This document shows, one piece after another, positions 61,481 to 64,000 of a DNA stretch of 64,000 nt (positions are counted from its first letter, which is position 1; each line of letters opens with the position of its first letter). Under the pieces are notes generated by a model. It did no database searches, had not been told where the DNA came from, and was given only the letters and a program-made list of their open reading frames with translations. The stretch comes from Actinoplanes couchii. Its GTDB lineage: Bacteria > Actinomycetota > Actinomycetes > Mycobacteriales > Micromonosporaceae. Position numbers and translations under genes: made by a program. Location of the stretch: NCBI RefSeq assembly GCF_016862075.1, contig NZ_BOMG01000042.1, forward strand, positions 186,001 through 250,000. The letters are read 5' to 3'.

Positions 61481-63207
61481 CCACCGACCGCGTCCCCACC
61501 ACCTCGCGCCGCGGCGCCGACGCCATCGTCGACACCCTGATCGCGCACGGCGTCACCACGATGTTCGGGGTGCCCGGCGACACCGGCGTCATCCTGTACG
61601 ACGCGCTGCACGGCCGCCAGGACGAGATCGAGCACGTGCTGGCCCGCGACGAACGGCACGCGGCGTCGATGGCCGACGGGTACGCCCGGGTCACCAACCG
61701 GATCGGCGTGGTCGAGGTGTCCAGCGGCGGCGGCACCACCTTCGTCGTCGGTGGGCTCGGTGAACCGTTCGCCGCCGGGGTGCCGGTCCTGCTGATCACC
61801 TCGGACATCCACGCGGCGAGCCGTGGCACCGGCGCGCTGACCGAGATCGATCAGGTCGCGCTGTTCACCGCGGTCACCAAGTGGCGCACGATGGTGCAGA
61901 GCGCCGACGAGATCCCGGCCGCGATCAGCACCGCGATCCGCGAGGCCACCACCGGCCGGCCCGGCCCAGTCGCGGTGATCGTCCCGGAGAACATCCTCGA
62001 GGAGCACACCAGCGTGCCGGTCACCGCCGCGCCCGCCACCGCACCGGCCGTGCGGGCCGCGGCTGGTGAGGAGAAGGTCGCCGAGGCCGCCCGGCTGCTG
62101 ACCGCCGCGCAGCGCCCGGCGATCGTCGCCGGTGGCGGCGTGCACGTCTCCGGCGCGTACGCCGAACTCAGCCTGCTCGCCGACACCCTCGGCGCGCCGG
62201 TCGCGACCAGCATCCACGGGCAGGGCTCGATCCCCACCGGCGATCCCTGGCACGTCGGCATCGTCGGCAACAACTCCGGCCAGCCCGGCGCCAACGCGCT
62301 GGTCGCCGCCGCCGACGTGGTGCTGCTGGTCGGCACCCGCGGCAACGCCACCAACACCAACAGCTGGACCGCGCCGAGCCGGACCGGCACCACGGTCATC
62401 CAGATCGACATCGAGCAGGCCCGGGCCGGGCGCAACTTCGCCGGTTCGCTGGGCCTGGCCGGGGACTGCGCGACGGTGCTCGGCCAGTTGGCCGCCGCGG
62501 TCAAGCCGGTGGCCAGCGACCGGCGCGAGGCCCGGCTGGCCGCCGCGACCGCCGCCCGCGCCGACGGCACCCCGCGTCCCGAGGGTGACGAGTTCGCGCC
62601 GGGTGTGCTCTACCCGCGGGCCGTCGTCGAACTGGTCCGTGACCTGCTCGGCGAGGACGTGACAGTGGTCGCCGACCCCGGCACGCCCACCCCGAACGTG
62701 GCCGCGTTCTGGACCCAGGAACGCGCCGCGAAGCGGACCGTCATCCCGCGCGGTCACGGCCCGATGGGCTTCGCCATCCCGGCCGCGATCGGCGCCGCCA
62801 AGGCCACCACCGGCCGTCCGGTCGTCAGCGTGACCGCCGACGGCAGTTTCGCGATGTCCTGCGGCGAGCTGGAGACCGCCGCCCGGTTCCGGTTGCCGAT
62901 CCTGTTCCTGCAGTTCACCAACAACTCGATGGGCTGGATCAAGATGCTCCAGCACCTCTACACCGAGGGCCGCTACTTCGGGGTGGACCCCGGCCCGGTG
63001 GACGCGCCGATGGTGGCGCGGGCGAACGGCATCGAGGGCATCCGGGCCGAGTCGATGGACCAGCTGCGGCAGGCCGTCCAGAGCTTCTCCGACGATCCGC
63101 GGCCGTACTACATCGACATCCAGGTGCCTCACATGATCGACTTTGCGCCGCCGGTGCCCGCCTGGGACTCCGGGCTCGCCGGGAACACCGAACGCCCGGT
63201 TTACTGA
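61477..63207 (+). CDS. Thiamine-diphosphate-dependent enzyme (acetolactate synthase/decarboxylase superfamily)
   Basis: 576 aa. N-terminal PYR domain F-G-V-P-G-D-T with catalytic Glu in A-R-D-E-R-H-A-A-S-M-A-D-G-Y-A-R. The central domain is in the usual place, and the C-terminal PP domain has the TPP/Mg motif A-D-G-S-F-A-M-S-C-G-E-L-E-T-A, ending in N-N-S-M. It could decarboxylate or carboligate a 2-oxo acid. The exact reaction cannot be predicted; it is not a biosynthetic acetolactate synthase, since no small subunit is present. Overlaps the M20 gene (ATGA). Confidence 0.92.
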   Translation: MTTDRVPTTSRRGADAIVDTLIAHGVTTMFGVPGDTGVILYDALHGRQDEIEHVLARDERHAASMADGYARVTNRIGVVEVSSGGGTTFVVGGLGEPFAAGVPVLLITSDIHAASRGTGALTEIDQVALFTAVTKWRTMVQSADEIPAAISTAIREATTGRPGPVAVIVPENILEEHTSVPVTAAPATAPAVRAAAGEEKVAEAARLLTAAQRPAIVAGGGVHVSGAYAELSLLADTLGAPVATSIHGQGSIPTGDPWHVGIVGNNSGQPGANALVAAADVVLLVGTRGNATNTNSWTAPSRTGTTVIQIDIEQARAGRNFAGSLGLAGDCATVLGQLAAAVKPVASDRREARLAAATAARADGTPRPEGDEFAPGVLYPRAVVELVRDLLGEDVTVVADPGTPTPNVAAFWTQERAAKRTVIPRGHGPMGFAIPAAIGAAKATTGRPVVSVTADGSFAMSCGELETAARFRLPILFLQFTNNSMGWIKMLQHLYTEGRYFGVDPGPVDAPMVARANGIEGIRAESMDQLRQAVQSFSDDPRPYYIDIQVPHMIDFAPPVPAWDSGLAGNTERPVY

Positions 63208-63237
63208 GCTTCCCCGACGTCCTGAGGAGACGAATCG

Positions 63238-63879
63238 ATGAGTGACGGCGTCAGCCGGTTGCGGTCCGCGGAGGTCTACGCGGTGCTGCGCGAGGAGATC
63301 ACCGACGGGGTCATCACCCCCGGCTCCCCACTCGTCGAGGACGAGATCGCCCAGCGACTCGGCGTCTCCCGGACACCGGTGCGCGAATCGATCCAGCGTC
63401 TCGCCGCCGACGGCCTGGTGGTGTCGCGGCGGCGGCGCTGGATCGTGCACGCCTACTCGGCCGCCGAGATCACCGAGATCTACGAGGTCCGAGCCGGCCT
63501 GGAGTCGCATGCCGCCCGACTCGCGGCGCTCCGGGCGACCGACGAGAAACTCGCCGAGATCGAGGCGCAGCGGACCGAGATGACCAACGAGGACCTGCTC
63601 CTGCTGCCCGAGCGGGCCAAGGCCAACGACCACTTCCATGACCTGATCAGCGGCGCGGCGGGCAGCGCGCGGATGATGCGGGCCATCCGCGACCACCGGC
63701 TGTTCCACTTCAACCGGGGCCTGGCCAAGCTCTACAACCAGGACGAGGTCCGGATCTCGTCACGCCAGCACGCCCAGCTGATCGACGCGGTCACCGCCCG
63801 CGACGCCGGCACGGCCGGCGAGATCGCCCGGGTGCACGTCGAGTTCTCCCTGGGCCTGGTCCTCAAGAAGCTCTACTGA
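63238..63879 (+). CDS. GntR/FCD-family regulator closing the catabolic operon
   Basis: 213 aa. Winged helix residues 8-75 with L-V-E-D-E-I-A-Q-R-L-G-V-S-R-T-P-V-R-E-S-I-Q-R-L, then an FCD domain (Y-E-V-R-A-G-L-E-S-H-A-A-R-L-A, D-x-x-F-H-D-L-I and S-S-R-Q-H-A-Q-L-I-D-A). It lies 30 bases after the TPP enzyme gene on the same strand and probably regulates the operon through the palindrome at 51729-51750. ATG 63238 with GAGGAG upstream. Confidence 0.93.
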   Translation: MSDGVSRLRSAEVYAVLREEITDGVITPGSPLVEDEIAQRLGVSRTPVRESIQRLAADGLVVSRRRRWIVHAYSAAEITEIYEVRAGLESHAARLAALRATDEKLAEIEAQRTEMTNEDLLLLPERAKANDHFHDLISGAAGSARMMRAIRDHRLFHFNRGLAKLYNQDEVRISSRQHAQLIDAVTARDAGTAGEIARVHVEFSLGLVLKKLY

Positions 63880-63950
63880 CGACCCGGAGGGTTCTGTCTT
63901 ACTTCGGCGCCTCTCCGGTGCCCCGCTGTTGAACTGTTCGGAAACCTGTG

Positions 63951-63987
63951 AGTCCACTATGGACTTGTTGTGTGATCGGCGACACAA
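63951..63987. promoter_or_regulatory. Two inverted repeats near the right edge
   Basis: AGTCCA-CTA-TGGACT (63951-63965) and TTGTGT-N8-ACACAA (63968-63987) lie in the 121-base stretch after the GntR gene. They may belong to the promoter of a gene beyond the window. Confidence 0.35.
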
Positions 63988-64000
63988 TGACGTGGACCCT

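Noticed and set aside
61261..63708. 815-residue minus-strand frame opposite the TPP enzyme and GntR genes
   Set aside because: Antisense of two well-supported genes; no domain recognisable.

Overview
This is a high-GC actinomycete chromosome segment. The S-(hydroxymethyl)mycothiol dehydrogenase at 10618-11703 implies mycothiol, which is restricted to Actinomycetota. DUF574-type methyltransferase, NB-ARC regulators, a PknB-type kinase with an extracellular lectin, frequent GTG/TTG starts and GTGA/ATGA-coupled operons fit a soil actinomycete. Micromonosporaceae (Actinoplanes-like) is my best guess, by inference only. I saw no rRNA, tRNA, CRISPR array, transposase or phage gene. Gene density is high: the only stretch over 300 bases without an intact gene is 2726-3315, which holds a frameshifted remnant.

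Layout. 0-10.5 kb: a TPR-CHAT protease-like protein, a TetR regulator, a SnoaL-like protein, several frameshifted small genes including a damaged pair of secreted or cell-wall genes (5.66-6.63 kb), a Ser/Thr kinase with a C-terminal ricin-type lectin, and a regulator combining a kinase-like ATPase with a LuxR helix-turn-helix. 10.6-18.7 kb: mycothiol-dependent formaldehyde detoxification, a methyltransferase, an alpha/beta hydrolase, an XRE-NB-ARC-TPR regulator diverging from a MarR regulator, and a flavin monooxygenase/FMN reductase pair. 18.7-23.3 kb: a frameshifted thioesterase, a secreted lipase-like hydrolase, a small RTX-repeat protein, and a TetR/DUF1772 pair sharing three operator-like palindromes. 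23.3-29.1 kb: secreted GH18 chitinase, secreted GH114 and a sugar ABC importer, suggesting fungal cell-wall attack.

29.3-36.15 kb: a complete predicted D-apionate pathway (MFS carrier, apnO, oiaC, lerK, lerI, derI; D-apionate to D-erythrose 4-phosphate) under a divergent FadR-type regulator with two AACCGGTT operators. 36.4-41.2 kb: a receiver plus MASE1 histidine kinase, then a secreted CBM32/beta-helix protein whose promoter overlaps a perfect LacI-type palindrome. 41.2-45.5 kb: the accessory half of a propane monooxygenase (prm/mim) cluster (amidohydrolase, DUF59, alcohol dehydrogenase, MimR-like regulator) without any monooxygenase subunit. 45.5-48.1 kb: an SDR, PQQ-type sugar dehydrogenase lipoprotein and TetR operon behind a large nested palindrome. 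48.1-51.7 kb: an ABC-2 exporter and a NarL-type two-component system.

51.8-63.9 kb: ten tightly coupled genes in one direction. They encode a polyamine-type ABC importer, hydantoinase/oxoprolinase A and B, a luciferase-like monooxygenase, an M20 amidohydrolase, a TPP-dependent enzyme and a GntR/FCD regulator, with a palindromic operator upstream of the first gene. I know of no described pathway with this gene set, and it is the best candidate for a new catabolic system here.

At least five apparent frameshifts fall in the first 20 kb and none was noticed after that, so assembly errors must be excluded before these genes are called pseudogenes.
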